Counted from the stretch's first letter, positions 1 to 8,069 are shown. The stretch: 19,755 nucleotides of DNA from a bacterium (GCA_035528375.1 DATKYS010000110.1:1-19755); one strand, 5' to 3'. Numbers and translations are program-made. Notes: a model not told the origin generated them from the sequence alone.

Positions 1-836
1 GCCTTGGGGACCTCCGCCGCCGCCGCGGGCAGCCGCCGGACGAAGCTCGACTGCGGGCAGGCCCGCAGGGCGTCGGCGAAATCGTGCCCCGGATGGTCGA
101 AGTCCAGCACCGGCAGGGCATCGTCCATCTCGATCCCGCCCTTGGGGTTGCCCTTCTCCTTGGCGCAGATGGAGCAACCGATGCAGCCGACCCGGCAGGC
201 GTCCTTGACGGCCTTGCCCCGGCCGCGGTTGACGCAGCCGAGGTAAACCGGCTCGTCGGCGGGGATGAGCGCGATGATGTTCCGGGGACAGGCGCGCACG
301 CAGGCCCCGCAGGCGGTGCACTTCTCCTCGACCACCACCGGCAGGCCGGCGGCACTCATGAAGAGCGCGTCGAATGGGCACGCCTCCACGCAGTCGCCGA
401 AGCCCAGGCAGCCGTAAGTGCAGGCCTTGTGGCCCGAATCCAGGTTCACCGCAACCGAGCACCGCGGCACGCCGTAGTAGGTGTAGGCGTCCACGGCGCG
501 TTCATGGTCGCCCTGGCATCGGACGACGGCCATCATCTTCCGCGTCCCCTCCGCGGTGACGCCCATGATTTTGGAGATTATCGCGGCCACGGGGTCGCCG
601 CCCGGGGTGCAGCCGGTCACCGGGGTCTTGCCCGTGGCCACCGCCTCGGCGTAACCGGAGCAGCCGGGATAACCGCAGGCGCCGCAGTTGGCGCCGGGCA
701 GGTTGTCCAGGATCTCGGCCACCTTGGGGTCCACCTCGATGCCGAACTTCTTGGCCACCGCGCCAAGGGCGAAGCCGAACAGGAGCCCCAGGACGCCCAG
801 GCAGATGACGGCGTAGATGAGGGCGGTCAGGTCCAT
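1..836 (-). CDS. rnfB: RnfB-like electron transport complex iron-sulfur subunit (3' end beyond the window)
   Basis: The reverse complement reads from an ATG at 836 to the window edge, about 278 residues, with no stop reached, so the gene is cut by the window and not broken. RnfB is the ferredoxin-like membrane-associated subunit of the Rnf complex, which couples ferredoxin:NAD oxidoreduction to ion translocation. Visible are an N-terminal membrane helix (about residues 5-28) and the RnfB four-cysteine 4Fe-4S motif (C51, C54, C59, C76; NCGACGYPGC). Two ferredoxin motifs follow (C139/C143/C149/C153 and CTACGACVRACP, C173-C183). More cysteines come after these (C201, C214, C218, C221, C224, C260). 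That is more than the minimal RnfB and suggests an extended multi-cluster version. A purine-rich GAGGAG lies only 2 nt before the ATG, which is closer than usual, but the N-terminus MDLTAL is typical. Other rnf genes would have to lie to the left. Family identification is very secure. Confidence 0.95.
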   Translation of the reverse strand, partial: MDLTALIYAVICLGVLGLLFGFALGAVAKKFGIEVDPKVAEILDNLPGANCGACGYPGCSGYAEAVATGKTPVTGCTPGGDPVAAIISKIMGVTAEGTRKMMAVVRCQGDHERAVDAYTYYGVPRCSVAVNLDSGHKACTYGCLGFGDCVEACPFDALFMSAAGLPVVVEEKCTACGACVRACPRNIIALIPADEPVYLGCVNRGRGKAVKDACRVGCIGCSICAKEKGNPKGGIEMDDALPVLDFDHPGHDFADALRACPQSSFVRRLPAAAAEVPK

Positions 837-899
837 ATCTCCTCGCAACGTACGGGTTCGAGTGGGCGACGAACTCGTCGGATTTCCCTTCGGGCGCAG

Positions 900-928
900 A
901 TTATAAAGTTCCCCCGGGGGGCAGTCAA
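900..928 (-). promoter_or_regulatory. Near-consensus sigma70 promoter for rnfB
   Basis: On the minus strand TTGACT (928-923) is followed by exactly 17 nt and then a perfect TATAAT (905-900). Transcription should start near 893, giving a leader of about 57 nt before the rnfB ATG at 836. It lies in a divergent intergenic region and is the best sigma70 match in this window. Confidence 0.8.
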
Positions 929-972
929 CCCCGCGGATTTCCCTTCGGTCGCAGTAACCCTTCGGGCGCGGA

Positions 973-1001
973 TTGCCACCCGACCGGCGTCGTGGTACGC
1001 T
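973..1001 (+). promoter_or_regulatory. Possible sigma70 promoter for the tamB-like gene
   Basis: TTGCCA (973-978), a 17-nt spacer and TACGCT (996-1001) preceded by TGG give an extended -10 arrangement pointing at the tamB-like gene. The -10 hexamer itself is weak (3 of 6), so this is tentative. If used, the transcript would start near 1008, upstream of both candidate start codons (GTG 1023, ATG 1059). Confidence 0.35.
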
Positions 1002-1058
1002 TGTCCGAACGCGCGGGAGGCCGTGTCCCCGCCACGGAGTAGCCGAGACGCGCAACCC

Positions 1059-4000
1059 ATGACCCCAAAGAACGTCAAACCCAGCGCCAAAGGGGACTCT
1101 AGCGCCCGAAACGGGCGGTGGCCCCGCTGGCTGCGCGTCGGCCTGAAGGTCCTGTCGTGGACCGTCGGGTCGGTGTTGGGGCTGGTCGTCGTCGCCGTCA
1201 TCTTTCTCCAGACCCCCTTCGTCAAACGCTGGATCATCCGGACCGTGGAGGAAGCCCTCAGTGAAGAGTACGACGCGGACTTCTCCATCGGCGGCCTGGA
1301 GGGTGTGCTCTTGACCGGCGCCACGATTCGCGACGTGACCATCTCCAACCCGCCCGGTTGCAAGGCGCCTTACTTCGTCGTGGTAAAAGAAACGGACGTG
1401 GAGTACAACCCCTTCGAGATGCTCGCCGGCGAGGTGCGGCTCCGTGTGGCCAGGGTGGTGGGCGCCGAGGTCGTGCTGGAAGAGATGCCGGGCGACCGGC
1501 TGAACGTGACGGAGATTTTCAGAAGGCGGGGCGAGGAGACGGCGGCGGCGGCGCCCCTCGTCGTTGACGACGTGAGGCTGGTGAACGCCGGATTCCGCTT
1601 CGACTTCCTCGACGAGGGGCAGTCGGACCTGGAGTGCGACGGCTTCTCGGGGCGGGTGTCCCTCGACCTGGAAACGGGGGACGTGGGCTTGAGCGGCATA
1701 GACATAAGCGGCAGGACGAACCTGTACCAGGGCGGAACCTTCCGGGTCTACGGCGGGATGAAGGTCATCGAGGACGGTCCCATCCGGTTCGACGGCGTAA
1801 CCATCGTCACCTCCTCCTCGATGGTCTACGTGACGGGTGAGATGGAACCGGATACGGACCGCCTGGACTTCGATGTCTACTCGCCCCACTTCTCCCTGTC
1901 CGAGCTCCGGAACATGGGTCTCGGGGATCTCGCCCCGGCCGGCGACACCGAGCTCACCTGCCGTCTAGAGGGCACTTTCACCGATCCCCGGGCCCGGTTC
2001 ACGCTGAAGGCGCGGAACCCCTCCGCCGGAGGGTACCTCCTCGACCGCCTGGAGCTCGTGGGCGGATACGCGGACGGGCGGCTCGCGCTGGAGGAGGTCC
2101 GCCTGCGCCGGGGCGGCGGTCGGGCCTCCGGTTCCGCAACGGTGGACTTCTCGGGGGAGCGACCGACCGTCGAGGCCGCGCTGGATTTCTACGGCCTGGA
2201 CCCCGCCGAGCTGGCGCCCCTGACGCTGGCCCAATGGCCCGGCGACTTCAACGGCCGGTTGACCGTCCACGGTGGTGACGACGCCGTGGACGGTATCACC
2301 GCCAAGGTCGTCCTCTTCCCCAGCCGGCTCAGGGGGGTGCGCATCAACGGGCTCCGCCTGGCCGGTCATGGCACCCCGGACGACTTCGTGGTCACCGAGG
2401 GTTTTTTGAGCATGGCCGGCGCCCGGATCAACGCCCGCGGGCGCTTTAACTCCTCGGGGCTGGCCTTCACCGTAGACGGCCGCGGGGTGCCCCTGGACCG
2501 ACTGGCCGGGCTGGCCGGAGTACCCGACCTGGCGGGGAATCTCGACTTCCGCGCCGCCCTGGAGGGCATCCCTCGTGACCTGGCCGCCCGCTTCGAGTTC
2601 CTCCTCACCCGCGGCTCCTGCGCCGGTTTCACCGTCGGGGAGGCCCGGTGTTCGGGCAACGTGCGACTGACCTCGACCGGGGAGGTGATCGGCCTGAACG
2701 ACCTCCTCTTCGAGCTGGACGCCCGCGACGCCGGATACGGCGAGAACCGGGTGGAGCAGGGGTGGGTCGGCGGCGCGCTGTCCCTCACCGACCGGCCCGC
2801 GTTCAGGGGCGAGCTGCGCCTGGCGGGCATCACGGCCGCCGGGAGGACCTTCGAGGAGCTCCAGGGACGACTGAGCTTCGCCGACGATACCGGCGAGATC
2901 GAGCAGCTCCACCTCGTCGTGGACCCGGAGACGTACCTCTTCTACAGGGGCGGCTTCCGGCTCCTCGGGCCGGGTTCCCCCGGGACCGACGTCCTCTTCT
3001 CCACGGACCTCCTCCACGTCGTGTACCACGACTTCGACATCCTGAACTCCCGCCCCTTCGTCACGGAGCTGACCGAGGACGGGGTGAAGGTGGAGGACGT
3101 GGAGCTGGTGACCGCCGCCGGCTCCGTCTCGCTGGGGGGGACGTACTCCTTCGGGGACGAGGAGCTCTCCGCGCGGATCCACGCCCCCGAGGTGGACCTG
3201 GGGGCCCTTTCGTCCGCGCTGGGCCTCTCCGAGAATCCAGTGTCCGGCCTGGCCCGGCTGAACCTGGAGGTTTCCGGCCGGCCCTTGGAACCCCAGGTGA
3301 ATCTCGAACTCAGCCTGGCGGGCGTTGCCTGCGAGGGGTACCATCTGCAGAACCTGTCGCTGGGGCTCGTCATCCGCCCCGGCGTGAACTTGGGCGAGTT
3401 GGTGGACGCCATCGCCGGAGTGGAGCCCCTGGCCCCCGGCAACGGTGATGCAAACCTGGGGACACTGACCCTCACCGCCCGGAAAATCGGCACCGAGGGG
3501 TTCGAGGTGGAGCACCTGCATCTCGACGCCGAGCTCACCGGTGAGGAGGTTCGGCTCGTCGGTCTGGACGCCTCCCTGGTGGGCGGCTCCCTGGACGCCG
3601 TGGGACGTCTCGGCCTCACCACCGTCGAAAGGCCGCTGGAGCTATACTTCGGCGCGTACGACTTCCCCCTGGACGAGCTGCCGTTCATGCCCGACACGGT
3701 GGAGGTGGAGGACGGGCACGTGTCGGCGCAGGGGCTGGTCTCCGGTCCCGTGGACCGGCTCCAGGCCGACGGCCGGGTCCACGCCCGGGTGAAGAAGCTG
3801 GAGCTCTACGATTACAACGTCCGGCTGGATAACCTCGCGGTGGAACTGAATTTCACGCCCCGGACCGCCGAGCTGACGGCTTTTCGGTGCCTGGTGGGCG
3901 GCGGGGAGCTGGTCGGCGCCGGAACCCTCACCTACGGGGCGGACCGCCTCTCAGGCGGGTTGAAGCTCACGGGGCGGGGCCTGCGGGTGAAGAACCTGGC

Positions 4001-4955
4001 CGACCTCTTCTCGGGGGAGCTCAACCTGGAGGTGGACGTCGAGACCGGGCCCTCGGGAACCTCGGTGACCGGGCTGGTCGAGGTCGTGGAGGGCAACGTG
4101 GACCTGCCGCTGGGCGAGAGCGGGACGGTGGCGGCCGGGCGGCCCGCAGAGAACGGCGCTGAGTCGTCCCTCAGGCTCGACCTGCGGATCGTCGCCGAGA
4201 AGAACCTCTGGATCAGGTCGGACCTGGCGGAGCTGGAGGTGGGGGCCGATCTGCGCCTGTCTCTCGCCGGCGGCGACCTGGCGCTGGGCGGCGACCTGGT
4301 TACACGGCGCGGGAGTGTGTACTTCCTCAACAAGGCCTTCGACCTGGACTCCGGCACCATCGGCTTCGACCGCATGGTCCCGCCGGACCCCACCCTCTCC
4401 ATCCGGGCCTCGAGCCGGATGCGCCGGCGCGCCGCGGGCCAGACCACCGAGGACCTCACCCTGGTCGTCAACGTCGGCGGCAGGCTGTCGGAGCCGGTGA
4501 TCACCCTCTCCTGCGCCGAGCACCCCGAGTGGCCGGAGCGCGACGTCATCATGCTCGTCGCCCTGGACATGACCTGGGACGACTACCAGCAGATGCTCTC
4601 GGAGCAGGGCGCGGGGGGGGCCACACGGCACGCCACCGGACAGGCCGCCTTCTACCTGGCCAGCTTCATCGAGACCAAACTGCAGCGTCTCGCCCGCGAG
4701 GCCGTGGGGCTGGACACCCTCAAGATTGAGGGCATCACCGAGTCGGGGGACATAGACCGCCTCGACATCACCATGGGGAAGTACCTCTTCCGCGACCTCT
4801 ACGTCTCCTACTCCCGGGACATGCTCGCCGAGGGCAACCAGAGCTTTTCCGTGGAGTACTTCATCACCGACAAACTCTCCCTGGTGGGCACGACGGTGGA
4901 GGAGGCGGGGGAGGTGGGTTACGACCTGAACTTCCGGTGGAAGTTCAAGTACTGA
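1059..4955 (+). CDS. tamB: TamB-like translocation/assembly module protein (DUF490 / AsmA-like, 1298 aa)
   Basis: A very long envelope protein. It has a short basic N-terminus, one membrane anchor (about residues 31-50, VLSWTVGSVLGLVVVAV), then over 1200 residues of beta-strand-rich sequence. It ends in a C-terminal DUF490-type segment finishing in alternating aromatic strands (NFRWKFKY). TamB-family proteins span the periplasm as a hydrophobic-groove beta-helix. They work with an Omp85 protein (TamA or BamA) in outer-membrane protein insertion and in phospholipid transport between membranes. No Omp85 gene is adjacent here. The frame stays open upstream to position 84, but that part is antisense to rnfB and is not coding. 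The start is ambiguous. ATG 1059 has little Shine-Dalgarno. GTG 1023 (12 codons earlier) has GGGAGG just 2 nt before it. I chose the ATG because the basic N-terminus followed by the anchor is complete from there. The family call rests on architecture and the C-terminal pattern. Confidence 0.88.
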   Translation: MTPKNVKPSAKGDSSARNGRWPRWLRVGLKVLSWTVGSVLGLVVVAVIFLQTPFVKRWIIRTVEEALSEEYDADFSIGGLEGVLLTGATIRDVTISNPPGCKAPYFVVVKETDVEYNPFEMLAGEVRLRVARVVGAEVVLEEMPGDRLNVTEIFRRRGEETAAAAPLVVDDVRLVNAGFRFDFLDEGQSDLECDGFSGRVSLDLETGDVGLSGIDISGRTNLYQGGTFRVYGGMKVIEDGPIRFDGVTIVTSSSMVYVTGEMEPDTDRLDFDVYSPHFSLSELRNMGLGDLAPAGDTELTCRLEGTFTDPRARFTLKARNPSAGGYLLDRLELVGGYADGRLALEEVRLRRGGGRASGSATVDFSGERPTVEAALDFYGLDPAELAPLTLAQWPGDFNGRLTVHGGDDAVDGITAKVVLFPSRLRGVRINGLRLAGHGTPDDFVVTEGFLSMAGARINARGRFNSSGLAFTVDGRGVPLDRLAGLAGVPDLAGNLDFRAALEGIPRDLAARFEFLLTRGSCAGFTVGEARCSGNVRLTSTGEVIGLNDLLFELDARDAGYGENRVEQGWVGGALSLTDRPAFRGELRLAGITAAGRTFEELQGRLSFADDTGEIEQLHLVVDPETYLFYRGGFRLLGPGSPGTDVLFSTDLLHVVYHDFDILNSRPFVTELTEDGVKVEDVELVTAAGSVSLGGTYSFGDEELSARIHAPEVDLGALSSALGLSENPVSGLARLNLEVSGRPLEPQVNLELSLAGVACEGYHLQNLSLGLVIRPGVNLGELVDAIAGVEPLAPGNGDANLGTLTLTARKIGTEGFEVEHLHLDAELTGEEVRLVGLDASLVGGSLDAVGRLGLTTVERPLELYFGAYDFPLDELPFMPDTVEVEDGHVSAQGLVSGPVDRLQADGRVHARVKKLELYDYNVRLDNLAVELNFTPRTAELTAFRCLVGGGELVGAGTLTYGADRLSGGLKLTGRGLRVKNLADLFSGELNLEVDVETGPSGTSVTGLVEVVEGNVDLPLGESGTVAAGRPAENGAESSLRLDLRIVAEKNLWIRSDLAELEVGADLRLSLAGGDLALGGDLVTRRGSVYFLNKAFDLDSGTIGFDRMVPPDPTLSIRASSRMRRRAAGQTTEDLTLVVNVGGRLSEPVITLSCAEHPEWPERDVIMLVALDMTWDDYQQMLSEQGAGGATRHATGQAAFYLASFIETKLQRLAREAVGLDTLKIEGITESGDIDRLDITMGKYLFRDLYVSYSRDMLAEGNQSFSVEYFITDKLSLVGTTVEEAGEVGYDLNFRWKFKY

Positions 4956-5463
4956 CGGGGCAGTGTTTTCACCGGCGCGGGCCGGGGTGAGGGCCGCCGC
5001 GTGTCCCCTACCCCCTCTGGGAGGAAGCGCGCTTACCGGCTAGGGTGAGGGGTAAAACGGGCGGGTGTAGACACCCGCCCCTACGTCAATATCCAGCAAA
5101 CCCGACCCGTTGGGGCGACCGGTAGGACGAGTCCTCCACGGTCGCCCGTTTGGATGTAATTCGTAGGGGCCGACCGACGGCGCGCCGTTCAGGTCGGCCC
5201 GCGGGCGGGTCAGGAGACCCGCCCCTACGTCAACGCAATTACGGGTGAGGGCCGCCGCGTGTCCCCTCCCCCCTCTGGGGGGAAGCGCGCTTACGGGCCA
5301 GGGAGGGGGGCGAAGCGGGCGGATGAGGAAACCCGCCACCTTGCCCCGATTCCCCCTTAGCGGGAAATCGCGGCGGGTGCTATAATGCGGGGGCGCCGGG
5401 GCGGGTGAGCTGATACGCTCGTCGTGACCGAGTTTTTCCAAGTCTGAGGGGAAGGGGGCTCGG
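4956..5463. repeat. Gene-free region built of composite GC-rich palindromic repeats
   Basis: This 508-bp stretch holds no convincing gene. It contains a direct repeat of 95 bp (4985-5079 and 5243-5337), about 80 positions identical by eye and without gaps. Between the copies are palindromic units: GGGCGGGTG...CACCCGCCC (5059-5080), GGGCGACCG...CGGTCGCCC (5114-5148), GGCCGACC...GGTCGGCC (5168-5199) and GCGGGT...ACCCGC (5205-5222). Several units are bordered by GTAGGGGC or CCCCTACGTCA. The same units recur at 9579-9681 and 19558-19755. The minus-strand open frame across it shares a repeated peptide (ADLNGAPSVGPYE) with the one near 19600, which marks it as repeat translation, not a protein. The galE promoter lies at the right edge. 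Confidence 0.85.
5378..5386 (+). promoter_or_regulatory. Extended -10 promoter for the epimerase gene
   Basis: TGC followed directly by TATAAT (5381-5386) is a perfect extended -10 element. The -35 position (TTAGCG, 5357-5362) is poor, as is common when the TGn extension is present. Predicted start is near 5393, about 70 nt ahead of the GTG start codon. Confidence 0.65.
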
Positions 5464-6411
5464 GTGAAAGTTCTGGTAACGGGCGGCGCCGGATTCATCG
5501 GCAGCCACATCGCCGACCGCTTCGCCGCCGAGGGCCACATCGTCCACGTGGTGGACAACCTCTACTCCGGCCACCGCCGCAACCTCGACCCCGCCCGGGA
5601 CTTCAGCGAGCTGGACGTCTCCGAAGGCGACAGCCCCGGAAGCGGCCCCGGTTCGCTCCGGAACCTCTTCGAGGTGTTCGCCCCGGAGCTGGTGGTCCAC
5701 GCCGCGGCCCAGGTCCGGGTCCGTTGCGACGACCACCTCCTCGACGCGCGGTACAACGTCCTCGGGTCGCTGAACGTGATCCACCACGCGGCCGTCCACG
5801 GGGTTCGGCGGCTGGTCTACATCTCCACCGGCGGCGCCGGCTACGGCGAGCCCCAGTACCTCCCCTGCGACGAGGACCACCCCATCCGACCCATGAGCGC
5901 CTACGGCATCAGCAAGCTGACGGTGGAGCACTACCTGAGACTCTACAACCTCGAGCGCGGCCTGGACTACGCGGTCATCCGGCCCGGCAACGTCTTCGGT
6001 CCCCGCCAGGACGAGCGGGGCGAGGCCGGGGTGTGCGCCATCTTCACCGGCCTGATGCGAGCCGGTGAGCGGCCGGTCATCTACGGCGACGGCGCCAACA
6101 CCCGGGATTACGTGTACGTGGGCGACGTGGTGGAGGCGGTTTGGCTGGCCGCCACGCGGCCCGAGGCCTCGCGCCGGGTGTACAACGTCGGCACCGGCGT
6201 CGAGACCAGCACCCTGGAAATTTTCGAAAACCTGGCCTCGCTCACCGGTTACCGGGGTAAGCCGGACCACGCCCCCGAGCCCAACGAGGTGAAGCGCATC
6301 TGCCTGGATTGCACCCGGATAAAAAACGAGTTGGGCTGGAAACCGAAGCTCGACCTGCGCGCGGGGCTGACCCGGCTGGTCAACTGGTCCGCCTCGGGCA
6401 ACCCACGCTGA
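5464..6411 (+). CDS. galE: NAD-dependent sugar-nucleotide epimerase/dehydratase (GalE family, extended SDR)
   Basis: A 315-residue extended short-chain dehydrogenase, the usual length for UDP-glucose 4-epimerases. It has the N-terminal Rossmann motif GGAGFIG (residues 7-13) and the acidic NAD-ribose binder VVDNLYSG (29-36). The catalytic STGG segment is at 121-124 and the active-site pair Y147-x3-K151 is in SAYGISK. A sugar-binding region RPGNVFGPRQ follows (173-182). It probably interconverts UDP-glucose and UDP-galactose or a related UDP-sugar for surface polysaccharide. Exact substrate cannot be read from sequence, so the symbol is a family label. The GTG start at 5464 is preceded by a purine-rich GAGGGGAAGGGGG run. 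The gene stands alone between its own promoter and terminator, with no neighbouring glycosyltransferases. Confidence 0.9.
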   Translation: MKVLVTGGAGFIGSHIADRFAAEGHIVHVVDNLYSGHRRNLDPARDFSELDVSEGDSPGSGPGSLRNLFEVFAPELVVHAAAQVRVRCDDHLLDARYNVLGSLNVIHHAAVHGVRRLVYISTGGAGYGEPQYLPCDEDHPIRPMSAYGISKLTVEHYLRLYNLERGLDYAVIRPGNVFGPRQDERGEAGVCAIFTGLMRAGERPVIYGDGANTRDYVYVGDVVEAVWLAATRPEASRRVYNVGTGVETSTLEIFENLASLTGYRGKPDHAPEPNEVKRICLDCTRIKNELGWKPKLDLRAGLTRLVNWSASGNPR

Positions 6412-6426
6412 GGCACCGATATTCCC

Positions 6427-6456
6427 GGGGCGGCCCCCGCGGCGCCCCCCTTTTTT
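6427..6456 (+). terminator. Rho-independent terminator after the epimerase gene
   Basis: GGGGCG (6427-6432) can pair with CGCCCC (6443-6448), followed two bases later by six T residues (6451-6456). It sits 16 bp after the epimerase stop codon. Confidence 0.7.
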
Positions 6457-6505
6457 AAATATCACCGCTTTTTCCCCGGGTCAATGAACCGCCCGCGGAG
6501 GTCGC

Positions 6506-7849
6506 ATGGCGACGATTCTGGTGGTGGAGGACGAGGCCAACCTGAGGCGGGCGGTCTGCCGCGGTCTGGATGAAAAAGGGCACCGCACCGTGCAGGCCGG
6601 CACGCTGGGCGAGGCGCGCCGTAGGCTTCTCGGCGTGTCGCCCGACGCCGTCCTCCTGGACCTCCGGCTGCCGGACGGCGACGGCCTCGAGCTCCTGGGC
6701 GAGCTGCGCGCCGGTCACCCCGAGACGCCCGTGGTGATTTTCACCGCCTACGGCGACGTGGACACGGCGGTGCGGGCGCTTAAAGCCGGGGCGGAGGATT
6801 TCTTCGAAAAGCCCTTCGAGCTCGAGGCGCTGGCGCTCATCCTGGAGCGGCTCGTCGAGAAGAAGCGGCTGCGGGACGAGGTGGCGGCCTTGCGGGAGAG
6901 GCTGGGCGGCGCGGAGCCGCTCGGCGATTCCCCGGCCTGGCGGACGGTCATGGAGACGGTTCGCCGGGTGGCCCCCACGGGCGCCACGGTGCTCTTCACC
7001 GGCGAGAGCGGCACCGGCAAGGAGGTGGCGGCCCGGGCTCTACACCGCCTGAGCGGTCGGAAGGGCGAGTTCGTGGCGGTGCACGCGGCGGCCCTTCCCG
7101 CCGAGCTCCTGGAAAGCGAGCTTTTCGGCCACGCCCGCGGGGCCTTCTCCGGCGCGGTGAAGGACAAGCCCGGGTTCTTCGAGCGCGCCGACGGCGGTAC
7201 GCTTTTCCTGGACGAGATCGGCGAGCTTCCACCGGCGACCCAGGTCAAGCTCCTGAGGGTCCTCCAGGAGGGGGAGACGGTCCGCCTGGGGGAGACGAAA
7301 TCGCGGCGGCTGGACCTGCGCCTCGTGGCGGCCACCAACTCCGACCTGAAGGCGTCGGTCGGGAGCGGGAAGTTCCGCGACGACCTCTACTACCGGCTGG
7401 CGGTGGTGACGGTGGAGCTGCCGCCGTTGCGGGAGCGGGGGAAGGACGTGCCTCTGTTGACGGGGCATTTCCTGCGGCGGGCGTCGGCGGCGCACGGGCT
7501 GCCCCCGCGGAGGTTCTCCCAGGAGGCGGAGCGCCGTCTGGCGGGGTACGCCTGGCCGGGCAACGTGCGAGAGCTCGCCAACCTATGCGAGCGGCTGGTG
7601 ATTCTCGGCCGGGGGGAGGAAATAGCCCCGGAGGAGCTGCCCGCCGAGGTCGTGGGTGCCGGGGTCGCGGACTGGCCCCCTCCTCCGCCCGGAGGCATGG
7701 GCTTGGACGAGGCGCTGGAGAAGCTGGAGCGGGAGATGCTCGGGCGCGCCCTGGCCGAGGCCGGGGGTGTGGCTCAGCGGGCGGCGAAAATTCTGGGCAT
7801 CGGCCGCGGCGCCATGCAGTACAAGCTGAAGAAGTACGGTCTGGCGTGA
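6506..7849 (+). CDS. NtrC-family sigma54-dependent response regulator (receiver-AAA+-Fis HTH)
   Basis: A complete 447-residue activator of sigma54 RNA polymerase. The receiver domain (about 1-120) has the acidic pair E8/D9, phospho-acceptor D52 in LLDLRLPD, T80 and K102. The AAA+ domain (about 135-370) has Walker A GESGTGKE (166-173), Walker B LFLDE (233-237) and arginine-finger region DDLYYRL (292-298). The sigma54-contact loop is GAFSGA (212-217), a conservative Thr-to-Ser change from the usual GAFTGA. The C-terminus (about 400-445) is a Fis-type helix-turn-helix ending AMQYKLKKYGL. GGAGG lies 4 nt before the ATG. No histidine kinase gene is adjacent, so the phosphodonor is unknown. The next genes downstream are preceded by a strong sigma54 promoter, so they are the obvious candidate targets. 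ZraR, HydG and AtoC are the closest architectural comparisons, but I cannot assign an orthologue. Confidence 0.95.
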   Translation: MATILVVEDEANLRRAVCRGLDEKGHRTVQAGTLGEARRRLLGVSPDAVLLDLRLPDGDGLELLGELRAGHPETPVVIFTAYGDVDTAVRALKAGAEDFFEKPFELEALALILERLVEKKRLRDEVAALRERLGGAEPLGDSPAWRTVMETVRRVAPTGATVLFTGESGTGKEVAARALHRLSGRKGEFVAVHAAALPAELLESELFGHARGAFSGAVKDKPGFFERADGGTLFLDEIGELPPATQVKLLRVLQEGETVRLGETKSRRLDLRLVAATNSDLKASVGSGKFRDDLYYRLAVVTVELPPLRERGKDVPLLTGHFLRRASAAHGLPPRRFSQEAERRLAGYAWPGNVRELANLCERLVILGRGEEIAPEELPAEVVGAGVADWPPPPPGGMGLDEALEKLEREMLGRALAEAGGVAQRAAKILGIGRGAMQYKLKKYGLA

Positions 7850-7865
7850 CGCATGGTTTCATGCG
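7850..7865. promoter_or_regulatory. Perfect 6-4-6 inverted repeat, candidate activator site
   Basis: CGCATG-GTTT-CATGCG is a perfect dyad beginning directly after the stop codon of the NtrC-type regulator. It lies about 190 bp upstream of the sigma54 promoter at 8054. The size and distance would suit an enhancer-binding site for a Fis-type HTH. Without a second copy this remains inference. Confidence 0.35.
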
Positions 7866-7907
7866 CCGGATAACGCGTTGATTTTCAAAGAGTTGGTTGA
7901 ATATCGA

Positions 7908-7931
7908 GCCCCCGGCCGCCGGTCCGGGGGC
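7908..7931. terminator. GC-rich stem-loop after the regulator gene
   Basis: GCCCCCGG (7908-7915) and CCGGGGGC (7924-7931) form a perfect 8-bp stem with an 8-nt loop. Only a weak pyrimidine run follows, so it may terminate or stabilise the regulator mRNA instead of being a classic terminator. Confidence 0.45.
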
Positions 7932-8006
7932 CCTTCGTTGACCAAAAACCTGCGCCGGCGGGATTCGCGGTCAGACATGGGTGAATCGCTGTAAATATCC
8001 ATCATC

Positions 8007-8026
8007 TGTATTATCAATAAAATACA
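8007..8026. promoter_or_regulatory. AT-rich dyad with an IHF-like site
   Basis: TGTATT (8007-8012) and AATACA (8021-8026) are perfect inverted arms 8 bp apart, in a conspicuously AT-rich island (about 7990-8030) within GC-rich DNA. The segment TATCAA-N4-ATA (8012-8024) matches the IHF consensus WATCAA-N4-TTR except for one base. It lies about 30 bp upstream of the -24 element. DNA bending there is expected between a sigma54 promoter and its enhancer. Confidence 0.4.
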
Positions 8027-8053
8027 CTTATCAGGCACCGACAGCCGGAGCCC

Positions 8054-8069
8054 TGGCACAACCCTTGCT
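8054..8069 (+). promoter_or_regulatory. Sigma54 (-24/-12) promoter of the zinc-ribbon/ZraP-like operon
   Basis: The sequence TGGCACAACCCTTGCT matches the sigma54 consensus TGGCAC-N5-TTGCW at every defined position, with the required 10 bp between GG (8055-8056) and GC (8067-8068). Predicted start is about 8080. That gives a very short leader that still contains the AGGAG ribosome site (8084-8088) ahead of the ATG at 8093. The gene for a sigma54 activator ends only about 200 bp upstream. Confidence 0.85.

Noticed and set aside
84-1058. In-frame N-terminal extension of the tamB-like ORF
   Set aside because: It is antisense to rnfB, has no signal or homology pattern, and lies upstream of the promoter and the membrane-anchor start.
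1965-3521. Long minus-strand ORF inside tamB
   Set aside because: It is a shadow frame of GC-rich coding DNA; its protein is low-complexity Gly/Glu/Val with no motif.
5040-5558. Minus-strand ORF downstream of tamB, with a similar one at 19466-19669
   Set aside because: Both translate the same intergenic repeat unit (shared ADLNGAPSVGPYE peptide); one also overlaps galE. They are repeat translation, not genes.
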